DNA from: Rhodospirillales bacterium
GTDB lineage: Bacteria; Pseudomonadota; Alphaproteobacteria; Acetobacterales; Acetobacteraceae
Assembly: GCA_025359905.1 (NCBI GenBank)
Contig: JANYDF010000130.1
Location: 1-52,897, forward strand
Length of the DNA stretch: 52,897 nt
Direction of reading: 5' to 3'
A program made the translations under genes and the position numbers. This document shows positions 9,652 through 20,172 of the stretch, piece by piece. The notes beneath the pieces are model-generated. The model saw only the letters and a program-made list of their open reading frames with translations, had not been told where the DNA came from and did not search any database. Within the stretch, counting starts at the first letter, position 1. Each line of letters starts with the position of its first letter.

Positions 9652-11480
9652 CGGGTTTCCATTTCTTCTCGCATGAGCTCCAATTCCAGCCACCTCTCCT
9701 CGGCCGCTGCAAGCTCCTTTTCGCACCGCGCGAGCGTTTCGGTTGCTTTTCGGAATTTTGCCGGATCGCGGGTGTACAGCGCCGGGTCGCTCAGCAGGGT
9801 TTGGGCCCGCGCCATTTCTTCCTGCAGCCCCGCCATCTGGTCCGGCAGGGTGGCCAGTGCGTGCTTGTCCTTGAAGGTCATTTTCTTGGCCGGCTGGGTG
9901 CTACCGCCTTGCCCTGCGCCGGTCGACGGCAGCGATGCCGTGCGCGGCTTGGTGCTGGCGGGCGGCGCCACCGGGATCGCCTCGGCATTGCCCGCCGCGC
10001 GCTGCAACAGCATGTCGCTGTAGCCGCCGGCATATTCCACCCATTTGCCGTCGCCTTCCGCCACCAGCACCGAGGTCACCACGCGGTCGAGGAAGTCGCG
10101 GTCGTGGCTGACCAGCAGCACGGTGCCGGGGTAGTCGGCCAGCAACTCCTGCAATAGCTCCAGCGTCTCCAAGTCGAGATCGTTGGTCGGTTCGTCGAGC
10201 ACCAGCAGGTTGCCGGGCCGCGCCAGCGCCACCGCCAGCGTCAGCCGCCCGCGCTCGCCGCCGGACAGCACGCCCACCGGGGTGCGCGCCTGCTCGGGGC
10301 CGAACAGAAAGTCTTTCATGTAAGACATGACGTGGCGCGACTGGTTGTTGACCACGACTTGATCGCTGGTGCCGCCCGTCAGTGTGTCGGCCAGCGTGGC
10401 GCGCGCGTCCAGGCTGTCGCGGCGCTGGTCGAGCGAGACCAGTTGCAGCAACGATCCCAGCTTCACCTCGCCCGAGTCGGGCTGCAACGCGCCGGTCAGC
10501 AGGCCGAGCAGCGTGGTCTTGCCCGCCCCATTGGGCCCGACGATGCCAACGCGGTCGCCGCGCAGCACCCGCGTTGTCAGCTCGGCCACAATCGGCCGCT
10601 CGCCATACGACTTGGTGACATGCTCGGTGACCACCACCAGCCGCCCGGAAATCTCGGCGTCGGCTGCCACCAGTTTCACGCCGCCCGCCGCCCCGCGCAG
10701 TTCCTTGCGCTGCTTGCGCAGCGTGTGCAGCCCGGCGAGGCGTTTCTGGTTGCGCTTGCGCCGCGCGGTGACGCCGTAGCGCAGCCAGTCTTCCTCCATG
10801 ACGATCTTGCGGCCGAGCTTGTGCTTGTCGCGCTCCTCCTGCTCCAGCACCTCGTCGCGCCACGTCTCGAAATGGGCGAAGCCTTTGTCGAGCCGCCGCG
10901 TGGTGCCGTTGTCGATCCAGACAATCGAGCGCGACAGCGACTCGAGCAGCCGCCGGTCATGGCTGATGATGACAATGGCGGCGCGCATGGCGCCGAGTTC
11001 CTGTTCGAGCCACGCAATCGCGGGCAAATCCAAATGATTGGTCGGCTCGTCGAGCAGCAGAATGTCGGGCTGCGGCGCCAGCACGCGGGCCAGCGCCGAG
11101 CGGCGGGCCTCGCCGCCGGACAGCACGGCGGGGTCTTCCTCGCCAGTCATGCCGAGGCATTCCAGCAGATAGCGGGCGCGGTACGGATCATCGCCCGGGC
11201 CAAGCCCGGCTTCGACATAGTCGAGCGTGGTCTTGAAGCCGGTCAGATCCGGCTCCTGCGGAAGATAGCGCACAGTGCTGCCGGGCTGGACGAACACGCG
11301 CCCGCCATCGACCGGCTGCAAGCCAGCGGCGACTTTTAGCAGGGTCGATTTGCCGGAGCCGTTGCGGCCGACCACGCACAGCCGCTCGCCGGGCGAAACC
11401 GACAATTCGGCCCCCGTGAGCAGCGGCGCGGTGCCGAGGGTGAGACGGATATCCTGGAGGTGCAGCAGAGGAGGGGCCAT
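9648..11480 (-). CDS. uup: ABC-F family ATPase, Uup-like
   Basis: A soluble tandem ATP-binding-cassette protein of about 610 residues without membrane segments. ABC-F proteins act on ribosomes or on DNA intermediates; Uup has been linked to suppression of transposon precise excision and to replication. Two complete cassettes are visible: Walker A GRNGSGKST and GPNGAGKTT, signatures LSGGEARR and LSGGERGR, and two LLLDEPTNHLD/LVLDEPTNDLD Walker B blocks. The charged linker between them (about 225-290) is the P-site tRNA-interaction type. A C-terminal coiled coil (about 545-605, ending ERWLELELMREEMETR) points to the Uup branch. ATG 11480 begins right before the first cassette strand; an upstream extension to 11549 has no family resemblance. 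Confidence 0.88.
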   Translation of the reverse strand: MAPPLLHLQDIRLTLGTAPLLTGAELSVSPGERLCVVGRNGSGKSTLLKVAAGLQPVDGGRVFVQPGSTVRYLPQEPDLTGFKTTLDYVEAGLGPGDDPYRARYLLECLGMTGEEDPAVLSGGEARRSALARVLAPQPDILLLDEPTNHLDLPAIAWLEQELGAMRAAIVIISHDRRLLESLSRSIVWIDNGTTRRLDKGFAHFETWRDEVLEQEERDKHKLGRKIVMEEDWLRYGVTARRKRNQKRLAGLHTLRKQRKELRGAAGGVKLVAADAEISGRLVVVTEHVTKSYGERPIVAELTTRVLRGDRVGIVGPNGAGKTTLLGLLTGALQPDSGEVKLGSLLQLVSLDQRRDSLDARATLADTLTGGTSDQVVVNNQSRHVMSYMKDFLFGPEQARTPVGVLSGGERGRLTLAVALARPGNLLVLDEPTNDLDLETLELLQELLADYPGTVLLVSHDRDFLDRVVTSVLVAEGDGKWVEYAGGYSDMLLQRAAGNAEAIPVAPPASTKPRTASLPSTGAGQGGSTQPAKKMTFKDKHALATLPDQMAGLQEEMARAQTLLSDPALYTRDPAKFRKATETLARCEKELAAAEERWLELELMREEMETR

Positions 11481-11646
11481 GCGCGGGCTTCTAGCACGCC
11501 AATCGGGGCGTTGTGGCGCGGTGCTATCGGTAGAAAATTCAATGCGCACGGCGCGAGGCAGGCTTGCCAGCGCAGCATGACCTCTTCATTGTCCCGGGCT
11601 TGTGGCCGACAGGGGGCCATAGACGTTCCAACAGGAGATGGAATTC

Positions 11647-12897
11647 ATGCTGTCACGCCGCTCCACTTTGCTGGCCGCCTCGGCGATTGCCGCCGTTGTT
11701 GGCTTCAGCCTGCCGCAGGCGGCTCATGCCGCCGATCAAGTCGTCAAGATTGGCATCGACGCCTCGCTAACCGGCGGCGACGCCAATGAGGCCGAGCTGG
11801 TCAAGAATGGCGCTCTCATGGCCATCGAAGAAGCCAACGCGGCCCATGTCGTGAAGGGCGTGAAGTTCGAAGGCTACGTGCTCGACGACGGCACCGCGAC
11901 CGCCGGGCAGTACGATCCGGCGCAGGCCGCGATCAATGCCCGCAAGTTCGTCGCCGACAAGGCGGTGCTGGGCGAAGTTGGCCCGCAGATGTCCGGCGCC
12001 GCCAAGGCGATGATCCCGATTGCAAGCTGGGCCAATCTGGCCATGATCACCGAGTCGGCCACCAACCCGGCGATGACCGACCCGCAGAACGCGGCGCAGT
12101 ATCGCCCGAACGGCAAGCCGGTGTTCTTCCGCACCGTGGCGACCGACGCTTATCAGGGCCCGAACCTCGCCAACTACTTCGCCGACACGCTGAAGGTGAA
12201 GACCCTTTACGTGCTCGACGACAGCGGCGCGTACGGCGAGGGCATCGCCGATGCGTTCCAGGCCCAGGCCGCCAAGAAGGGCATCACGTTGCTCGGGCGC
12301 GACAAGCTGGACCCGAAGGCCGCCGACTACTCGGCGGTGCTGACCAAGATCAAGGAACTGAACCCCGACGCGCTGTTCTTCGGCGGCGTGTTGCAGGCCG
12401 GCGTGAAGGTGGTGAAGCAGGTCTACGACATCCTGCCGCACACCATGATCAAGGGCGGCGGCGACGGCTTGGTGGGCGGTGAAATATTCACCGCCGCCGG
12501 CTACCCGGCGGCCGAAGGCTGGTACGCCACGCAGGCGTCGCCGCACGTCAGCGACGCCGCCAACACCAAGGACTTCGTTGCCAAGTACAAGGCGAAGTTC
12601 AAGATGTCGCCGGACGATTACACCATCACCGCCTACGACGGCACGCTGGTGCTGATCGACTCCGTCAAGCGCGTGAAGGAAGCCGGCAAGCCGCTGACCC
12701 GCGAAAACGTCCGCGACATGGTCGCCACCGCGAAGGTGCCGACGCTGCAGGGCACCGTTGCGTTCGACGAGAACGGCGACATCCAGGACAAGGTGATCTC
12801 GATCTTCCAGGCGCACGACGACAAGGCTGACACGGCCTGCAAGCTTGAGGACGCTTCGTGCCAGTTCAAGTACATCGGCGTGGCGCCGCAATCCTGA
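11647..12897 (+). CDS. livK: Branched-chain amino-acid ABC transporter, periplasmic binding protein
   Basis: High-affinity receptor that captures Leu/Ile/Val or related amino acids in the periplasm and delivers them to LivH-LivM. A Sec signal peptide (MLSRRSTLLAASAIAAVVGFSLPQAAHA, about 28 residues) precedes the mature start ADQVVKIGIDASLTGGDAN, typical of the type I Leu-binding fold. The protein is 416 residues. ATG 11647 is chosen because AGGAG lies nine bases upstream; the in-frame ATG at 11638 directly abuts that site. It heads the transporter run, with LivH following after 32 nt. The actual substrate cannot be told from sequence alone; short-chain amides and urea are alternatives in this family. 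Confidence 0.9.
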   Translation: MLSRRSTLLAASAIAAVVGFSLPQAAHAADQVVKIGIDASLTGGDANEAELVKNGALMAIEEANAAHVVKGVKFEGYVLDDGTATAGQYDPAQAAINARKFVADKAVLGEVGPQMSGAAKAMIPIASWANLAMITESATNPAMTDPQNAAQYRPNGKPVFFRTVATDAYQGPNLANYFADTLKVKTLYVLDDSGAYGEGIADAFQAQAAKKGITLLGRDKLDPKAADYSAVLTKIKELNPDALFFGGVLQAGVKVVKQVYDILPHTMIKGGGDGLVGGEIFTAAGYPAAEGWYATQASPHVSDAANTKDFVAKYKAKFKMSPDDYTITAYDGTLVLIDSVKRVKEAGKPLTRENVRDMVATAKVPTLQGTVAFDENGDIQDKVISIFQAHDDKADTACKLEDASCQFKYIGVAPQS

Positions 12898-12929
12898 CCG
12901 ATTGATGTGAATCGGCCGGGGGAGAGGAC

Positions 12930-13883
12930 ATGACGGCAGTCGACGTTTATCTACAGCAGGCGATCAACGGCTTAAGCCTGGGCGCCATGTATTCTTTGTT
13001 GGCGCTCGGGTTTACGCTGGTTTACGGCATCCTTGAGTTGATCAACTTCTCGCACTTTAATGTGTTCATGGTCGGTAGTTTCATCGGCCTTGGCATGTTG
13101 GAGTTGTTCGGCGTGATGCCGAACGGGGCGGCCCTGACCGGGTTTGCTCTCGTGGGCGTGCTGCTGGCGACGTTTGCTGTCACCATGCTTGGTTCCGGCG
13201 TGCTCGGTGTTCTCATCGAGCGCGTCGCCCTGCGGCCATTGCGCAACATACGCGGCCCGGCGTCGATGATTACCACCATCGGCGTCTCGTATGTGCTGTT
13301 CAACGTGATCCTGCTGAGCGTCGGGGCGGACGCGAAGAACTTCCCCAGCCCGCTGCCGTCGGTGTCGTTCGCCATCGGCGGCGCGGTGCTGCGGCTGCGT
13401 GAAATTCTGATCTGGGTGATCTCGCTGGGTTTAATGGGCGGGCTGACCTACTTCGTGCAGTTCACCAAGATGGGCAAGGCGATGCGCGCCACCGCGCAAG
13501 ACCCTGAAGCCGCGCGGATGATGGGCGTGGAAGTCGACCGCGTGATCATCACCGCGTTCTTCCTCGGCTCGGCGCTGGCAGGGGCGGGTGGGCTGATGTT
13601 CGGGCTGTATTACAACATCACCAGCTACGTCATCGGCTTCCAGGCCGGGTTGCGCGCCTTCACCGCTGCCGTGCTGGGCGGTATCGGCAACGTGCCGGGG
13701 GCGATGCTCGGCGGCATCATTATCGGGTTGATCGAGGCTTTCGCCAGCTACGGCTTCACCGCGTTCGGCGAGCACTGGCTGGGCGCCAAATGGGCCGACG
13801 TGATCGTGTTCTCGATCCTGGTGCTGGTGCTGGTGTTCAAACCGGCGGGCCTGCTTGGCCGGCTCGCGCCTAACAAGTCCTGA
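12930..13883 (+). CDS. livH: Branched-chain amino-acid ABC transporter permease LivH
   Basis: Inner-membrane channel subunit of the Liv transporter. The 317-residue protein begins with the family signature QQAINGLSLGAMYSLLALGFTLVYGILELINFSH and has about eight hydrophobic segments. The cytoplasmic loop MGKAMRATAQDPEAARMMGVEV is the EAA-type coupling region that docks on the ATPases. GAGAGGACATG provides a clear ribosome site. It sits between livK and the fused livM-livG gene, as expected. Confidence 0.95.
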   Translation: MTAVDVYLQQAINGLSLGAMYSLLALGFTLVYGILELINFSHFNVFMVGSFIGLGMLELFGVMPNGAALTGFALVGVLLATFAVTMLGSGVLGVLIERVALRPLRNIRGPASMITTIGVSYVLFNVILLSVGADAKNFPSPLPSVSFAIGGAVLRLREILIWVISLGLMGGLTYFVQFTKMGKAMRATAQDPEAARMMGVEVDRVIITAFFLGSALAGAGGLMFGLYYNITSYVIGFQAGLRAFTAAVLGGIGNVPGAMLGGIIIGLIEAFASYGFTAFGEHWLGAKWADVIVFSILVLVLVFKPAGLLGRLAPNKS

Positions 13884-13897
13884 CGGAGCGCCGAGAG

Positions 13898-15938
<2,041 letters not shown>

Positions 15939-15949
<11 letters not shown>

Positions 15950-16688
15950 CCACAAGGCTCCGTTGCTGGAGTTCAAAGCCGTCAACACCTACTATGGCGA
16001 TTTGCACGTTCTGAAAGACGTCAATTACACCATCGGGCGCGGCGAGATCGTCTCGCTGCTCGGCGGCAACGCCTGTGGCAAGTCGACCACCATGAAGACC
16101 ATCATGGGCGTGGTACGCCCGGTGCGCGGCACGGTGATTTTCGACGGCCAGCCGATCGAGAAACTCGCCACCAGCGAACGGGTGAAGCGCGGCATCGCGC
16201 CGGTGCTGGAAGCGCGGCGGCTGTTCCCGCGCATGACGGTGTTCGAGAATCTGGAGATGGGGGCCTACACGCAGCCGCGCGGCCCGCAATTCAACGAGGA
16301 TTTGGAGCGGGTCTACAGCCTGTTTCCGCGCGTCAAGGAACGCCGCAACCAAATCTCCGGCACGCTTTCCGGCGGCGAGCAGCAAATGGTGGCCATCGGC
16401 CGCGCGCTCATGGCCCGCCCCCGGCTGATCTGCATGGACGAGCCGTCGATGGGTCTGTCGCCGCTGTATGTCGAACAGGTGTTCGACATCATTCAGGAGA
16501 TCAACCGGCAAGGCACGACGATCTTCATGGTCGAGCAGAACGCCGCGATGGCGCTGTCCATCGCGCACCGGGCGTATGTGCTGCAAACCGGCAAGGTTGT
16601 GCTGTCCGGCACTGCTGCTGAATTGCGTGAGAATCCGGCGATCAAGGAAGCGTATTTGGGCGAGTTGCAGGTGCCGGCGGCGGCCTGA
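15939..16688 (+). CDS. livF: Branched-chain amino-acid ABC transporter ATPase LivF
   Basis: Second nucleotide-binding subunit of the Liv importer, 249 residues. Visible features are the start [19 protein letters not shown], Walker [10 protein letters not shown] (unusual middle residues but all key positions kept), the LivF-type segment [22 protein letters not shown], the signature [15 protein letters not shown], and Walker [14 protein letters not shown]. The GTG at 15939 is preferred because GGAGG lies six bases upstream; it overlaps the end of the livM-livG fusion. The frame is open further upstream to 15894 inside the fusion gene, but that part has no resemblance to LivF. The 3' end overlaps the convergent hxlR gene by 47 nt. 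Confidence 0.93.
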
Positions 16689-17109
16689 CGGCTGCCTCGT
16701 CCGCCCCGTCGCCGGATACGGCGTCGAACTGCGCCCGCGCTTCACGGATCGCCGGAAAGTTCCGCTCGGCCCAGATGGTGAGTCCGGCCAGCGGCCCCAG
16801 CACCGACTCGCCCATCGCCGACAGCCGGTATTCCACGCTGGGCGGTTTGGTCGGAAACACCGCGCGGGTCACCAAGCCGTCACGCTCCAGCTCGCGCAGT
16901 TTCTGCGCCAGCATCCGCTTGGAAATATCCGGCATCATGCGAAACAGCGCGCTGAACCGGCAAGGGGCCGGGGCCAGCGCGGTCAGGATCAGCACGGTCC
17001 ATTTCGAGCCGACCTGATCCAGCACATTGCGCACCGGGCAGGCCGCAGGGTCCAGTCCAGCGCGTTGCCAATCGGCGAACTGGGTGGCGAGCGGCAGATC
17101 GGCAGCCAT
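16642..17109 (-). CDS. HxlR-family transcriptional regulator (QorR/YtfH-like)
   Basis: A 155-residue winged-helix regulator of the HxlR/DUF24 family. The start [26 protein letters not shown] holds the conserved N-terminal Cys-Pro that in some members senses electrophiles or oxidants. The recognition-helix region [19 protein letters not shown] and wing [14 protein letters not shown] are typical. A proline/alanine-rich tail overlaps the 3' end of livF. It is divergent from qorB, as ytfH is from qorB in E. coli, so it most likely controls that gene and itself from the palindromes between them. Confidence 0.9.
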   Translation of the reverse strand: MAADLPLATQFADWQRAGLDPAACPVRNVLDQVGSKWTVLILTALAPAPCRFSALFRMMPDISKRMLAQKLRELERDGLVTRAVFPTKPPSVEYRLSAMGESVLGPLAGLTIWAERNFPAIREARAQFDAVSGDGADEAAVRPPPAPATRPNTLP

Positions 17110-17157
17110 GGTGGTTCCTTGTTGGTTACCTAGGCAAGAAAAACGCCCTTCTTACAT

Positions 17158-17169
17158 CGCGCATGCGCG
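17158..17169. promoter_or_regulatory. 12-bp perfect palindrome between hxlR and qorB
   Basis: CGCGCATGCGCG is self-complementary over 12 bases and sits midway in the 111-nt divergent gap. It could be a binding site for the HxlR dimer or simply a GC-rich palindrome. Nearby, at 17126-17137, TTACCTAGGCAA has a CCTAGG core that also suits a dimeric regulator. No binding evidence exists in the sequence beyond symmetry. Confidence 0.4.
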
Positions 17170-17187
17170 GTCTCCATACAAGACATG

Positions 17188-17202
17188 GTCTCAATCCGAG
17201 AC
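17188..17202. promoter_or_regulatory. Inverted repeat close to the qorB start (candidate operator)
   Basis: GTCTC (17188-17192) and GAGAC (17198-17202) are perfect inverted arms around a 5-base spacer, centred 26 bases before the qorB ATG. A site here would overlap the promoter or early leader of qorB, where a repressor such as the divergent HxlR protein would act. The assignment is inferred from position and symmetry. Confidence 0.42.
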
Positions 17203-17220
17203 TGACTTCGGAGTCCTAAC

Positions 17221-18102
17221 ATGCCGGATCAACTTCCCCGCCTGCTCGTCACCGCCGCCACCGGCCAGCTTGGCCGTCTGGTTGTCGAAAGCCTGCTGCA
17301 AACCGTGCCCGCCAGCCACATCGTGGCGACCGCGCGCAGCGCCGCAGCCGGGGCGGCATTGGCGGCGCTGGGTATCGAAGTCCGCATCGCCGACTATGAT
17401 CTGCCGCAGACATTGCAGCCAGCATTTACCGGGATCGGCCGCCTGCTGCTGATTTCATCCAGCAAGCTGGACGGCGGGCGCGCGGCACAGCATCGCAACG
17501 CCATCAATGCCGCCAAAAGCGCGGACGTTGGGCAGATTGTCTACACCAGCCTGTTGCACGCCAGTACCACGCCGCTCGGCCTTGCCGCCGACCATGTCGA
17601 GACCGAGGCGATGCTGCGCGACAGCGGCGTGCCGCACGTGGTGCTGCGCAACGGCTGGTACACCGAGAACACGCTGGCCTCGATCCCGATGGCGCTGCAA
17701 TACAATGCGCTGCTGGGCAGCGCAGGCGACGGACGCTTTAGCTCCGCCGCCCGCGCCGATTTCGCCGCCGCCGCCGCCGCGGTGCTGACCGCGCCGGACG
17801 ATCTGAGCGGGCGCGTATACGAACTAGCGGGCGATACCTCGTTCACGCTGACGGAATTCGCCGCCGAGATTACGCGGCAGTCGGGCAAGGCGGTGATCTT
17901 CAAGAACCTGCCCAAGGCCGATTTTAAGGGCGTGCTGCTCGGCGCCGGGCTGCCCGAGCCGTTGGCCGAATTGCTGGCCGGCAGCGACGAAGGGGCTGCG
18001 GCGGGCGGGTTGTTCGATGACAGCCATCAACTCAGCGCCTTGATCGGCCGGCCCACCACGCCGCTTGCGGTCAGCGTCGCCAAGGCGTTGCAGGGCGGCT
18101 AA
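17221..18102 (+). CDS. qorB: NAD(P)H:quinone oxidoreductase 2-like (QorB) NmrA-type reductase
   Basis: A 293-residue atypical short-chain dehydrogenase closely resembling E. coli QorB. QorB reduces quinones with NAD(P)H. The dinucleotide-binding motif is TAATGQLGRLVVESL. Many stretches align directly with QorB: VPASHIVA, LLLISSSKLDGGRAAQHRNAINAAK, IVYTSLLHASTTPLGLAADHVETEAML, VLRNGWYTEN, and GGLFDDSHQLSALIGRPTTPLA. GGAGTCC precedes the ATG. The divergent HxlR regulator reproduces the E. coli ytfH-qorB arrangement, which supports both names. A role in handling reactive quinones or electrophiles is inferred. Confidence 0.9.
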   Translation: MPDQLPRLLVTAATGQLGRLVVESLLQTVPASHIVATARSAAAGAALAALGIEVRIADYDLPQTLQPAFTGIGRLLLISSSKLDGGRAAQHRNAINAAKSADVGQIVYTSLLHASTTPLGLAADHVETEAMLRDSGVPHVVLRNGWYTENTLASIPMALQYNALLGSAGDGRFSSAARADFAAAAAAVLTAPDDLSGRVYELAGDTSFTLTEFAAEITRQSGKAVIFKNLPKADFKGVLLGAGLPEPLAELLAGSDEGAAAGGLFDDSHQLSALIGRPTTPLAVSVAKALQGG

Positions 18103-18168
18103 CCTCGCGCACGCTGCATCCGGCTCTGCTAGGCTGCTTGGCGTTGACCTCAGCCGCAGGAGAGTCGG

Positions 18169-18954
18169 ATGCAGTCGCGGATCACCGGCACCACGATGCC
18201 GGTTCTGGAAATCGGCCTCGAACCTGGTGAAACCCTGGTGGCCGAGGCGGGCGAAATGTCGTGGATGACGCCCAACATCCAGTTGCGCACTACCACGGCT
18301 GCCGCCGGGGCGCGCGGGCTGTGGGGCGCGTTGAAGCGGGCGGTCGCCGGTGGCGGCCTGTTCATGACCGAGTTCACCGCCGCTGGCGGGCGGGGGGCGA
18401 TTGCCTTCGCGGCTAAGGTGCCGGGTTCGATCCTGCCGATGCCGGTGGAACAAGGCGCTGGCTATATGGTTCATCGCCACGGATTTCTGTGCGCCACGCA
18501 GGGTGTTGAACTGGCCATCGGCTTCCAGCAATCGCTCGGCGCCGGGCTGTTCGGCGGCAGCGGCTTCGTCATGCAGCGCGTGTCCGGCAACGGCACCGCG
18601 TGGCTGGAACTCGGCGGCGAGATCGTGGCGCACGATCTGGCGCCCGGCGAAACGCTGCTGGTGCATCCCGGTCACGTCGGCATGTTCGAGGAACGGGTGA
18701 ATTTCGACATCACCACCATTCGCGGCATCGCCAATGCACTGTTCGGCGGCGAAGGGCTGTTCCTCGTGCGTCTGACCGGGCCGGGCAAGGTGTGGCTGCA
18801 AACCCTCACCGTGCCCGGACTGGCGCACGCCATCGCGCCGTATCTCAGCCACGAAACCAGCAATTCATCGTCCTCCACCGTGACGACGGCGGTGGGGGCT
18901 GGGGTGGCGGGTGCCGTGCTGGGCAGCCTGTTCGGCGGCGACAACCGGTCGTGA
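18169..18954 (+). CDS. TIGR00266/AIM24-family protein
   Basis: A 261-residue protein of the AIM24 (TIGR00266) family; the bacterial members have no settled biochemical function. The beta-rich core begins VLEIGLEPGETLVAEAGEMSWMTPN and includes the repeated GLWGALKRAVAGGGLFMTEF and FVMQRVSGNGTAWLELGG-type segments. The C-terminus carries a short glycine-rich hydrophobic stretch (GAGVAGAVLGSLFGG). GCAGGAGAG gives a good ribosome site. It ends one base before the stop of the convergent dehydrogenase gene. Confidence 0.88.
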   Translation: MQSRITGTTMPVLEIGLEPGETLVAEAGEMSWMTPNIQLRTTTAAAGARGLWGALKRAVAGGGLFMTEFTAAGGRGAIAFAAKVPGSILPMPVEQGAGYMVHRHGFLCATQGVELAIGFQQSLGAGLFGGSGFVMQRVSGNGTAWLELGGEIVAHDLAPGETLLVHPGHVGMFEERVNFDITTIRGIANALFGGEGLFLVRLTGPGKVWLQTLTVPGLAHAIAPYLSHETSNSSSSTVTTAVGAGVAGAVLGSLFGGDNRS

Positions 18955-18955
18955 G

Positions 18956-20032
18956 CTAAGCCGGGGCGTTTGCGCCCCGGATCGCGTCGCACACCGCTCG
19001 AGTGACGTCTGCTGTGGTGGCGGTGCCGCCGATATCCGGCGTCAGGATGCCGGCCGCGCACACCTGTTCCACGGCTGCCATCATTGCGGCGGCGGCGGCC
19101 GGTTCGCCCAGATGCTCCAGCATCATCGCCCCGGTCCAGAACGTGGCCACCGGGTTGGCGATTCCCTTGCCGGTGATGTCGAACGCCGAGCCGTGGATCG
19201 GCTCGAACATCGAGGGGAATTGCCGTTCCGGGTCGATATTGGCGGTGGGCGCCACGCCCAGGCTGCCCGCCAGGGCGGCGGCGAGGTCGGTCAGAATGTC
19301 GGCGTGCAGATTGGTCGCCACCATGGTGTCCAGGCTGCGCGGGCGGCGCACCATGCGCAGCGTCATCGCATCGACCAATTCCTTGTCCCAGGTCACGTCC
19401 GGGAACTCGGCGGCCACTTCGGCGGCGATTTCGTCCCACATCACCATGCCGAAGCGCTGGGCGTTGGATTTGGTCACCACGGTCAAATGCTTGCGCGGGC
19501 GCGACTGCGCCACCCGGAAGGCGAAGCGCAGGATGCGGCTGACCCCGGTGCGGGTAAAAATCGACACCTCGGTGGCGATTTCCTCCGGACGGCCGCGATG
19601 CGAGCGGCCGCCCTGGCCCGCGTATTCGCCCTCGCTGTTCTCGCGCACGATCAGCCAATCCAGATCGCCGGGGCCAACGTCGCGCAACGGCGAGGTGATG
19701 CCCGGCAAAATCCGGGTCGGGCGCACGTTGGCGTATTGGTTGAAGCCCTGGCAGATCGCCAGCCGCAGGCCCCACAGCGTGATGTGGTCGGGCAGATCGG
19801 GCGCGCCGACCGCGCCGAAATAAATCGCATCCGCCGCGCGCAGCCGCTCCAGCCCGTCGGCCGGCATCATCCGCCCGGTGCGCTTGTAGTAGTCCGAACC
19901 CCAGTCGTAGTGATCCACGTCGAGTGCGAACCCGGCGCGGGCGGCCAGCGCCTCCAGCACCTCCAGCCCGGCGGAAATAACTTCCGGCCCGATGCCGTCG
20001 GCAGGGATGGCGGCGATTCGGTGACGGCGCAT
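18956..20032 (-). CDS. Tartrate/D-malate dehydrogenase-like beta-decarboxylating dehydrogenase
   Basis: A 358-residue member of the isocitrate/isopropylmalate dehydrogenase family that oxidises and decarboxylates a 2-hydroxyacid. The segments IPADGIGPEV, YDWGSDYYKRTGRMMPADGLERL, APDLPDHITLWGLRLAICQGFNQYANVRP, the metal-binding NLHADILTDLAAALAGSLGV and EPIHGSAFDITGKGIANP are typical of the tartrate dehydrogenase (TtuC/DmlA) branch. LeuB would have different substrate-loop residues and normally sits with leuCD. The preferred substrate (tartrate, D-malate, or a 3-substituted malate) cannot be fixed from sequence. Divergent from a zinc alcohol dehydrogenase gene across 140 nt. Confidence 0.88.
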   Translation of the reverse strand: MRRHRIAAIPADGIGPEVISAGLEVLEALAARAGFALDVDHYDWGSDYYKRTGRMMPADGLERLRAADAIYFGAVGAPDLPDHITLWGLRLAICQGFNQYANVRPTRILPGITSPLRDVGPGDLDWLIVRENSEGEYAGQGGRSHRGRPEEIATEVSIFTRTGVSRILRFAFRVAQSRPRKHLTVVTKSNAQRFGMVMWDEIAAEVAAEFPDVTWDKELVDAMTLRMVRRPRSLDTMVATNLHADILTDLAAALAGSLGVAPTANIDPERQFPSMFEPIHGSAFDITGKGIANPVATFWTGAMMLEHLGEPAAAAAMMAAVEQVCAAGILTPDIGGTATTADVTRAVCDAIRGANAPA

Positions 20033-20172
20033 GGCGGTTCCCCAGCTTTCTTCGGATGAATGTTTGATACCACCACAGCCAGCGCCGGTCGATCCAGTCC
20101 TGCACGCGCGCCCGCTTGACCCGGCACCGCACGCAGTCTCCCATGCCGCGCAAGATCAGAGGGAACGACAAG

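Noticed and set aside
18956-20032. LeuB (3-isopropylmalate dehydrogenase)
   Set aside because: The substrate-loop region (DLPDHITLWGLRLAICQGFNQYANVRP) fits the tartrate/D-malate branch, and no leuC/leuD lies nearby.
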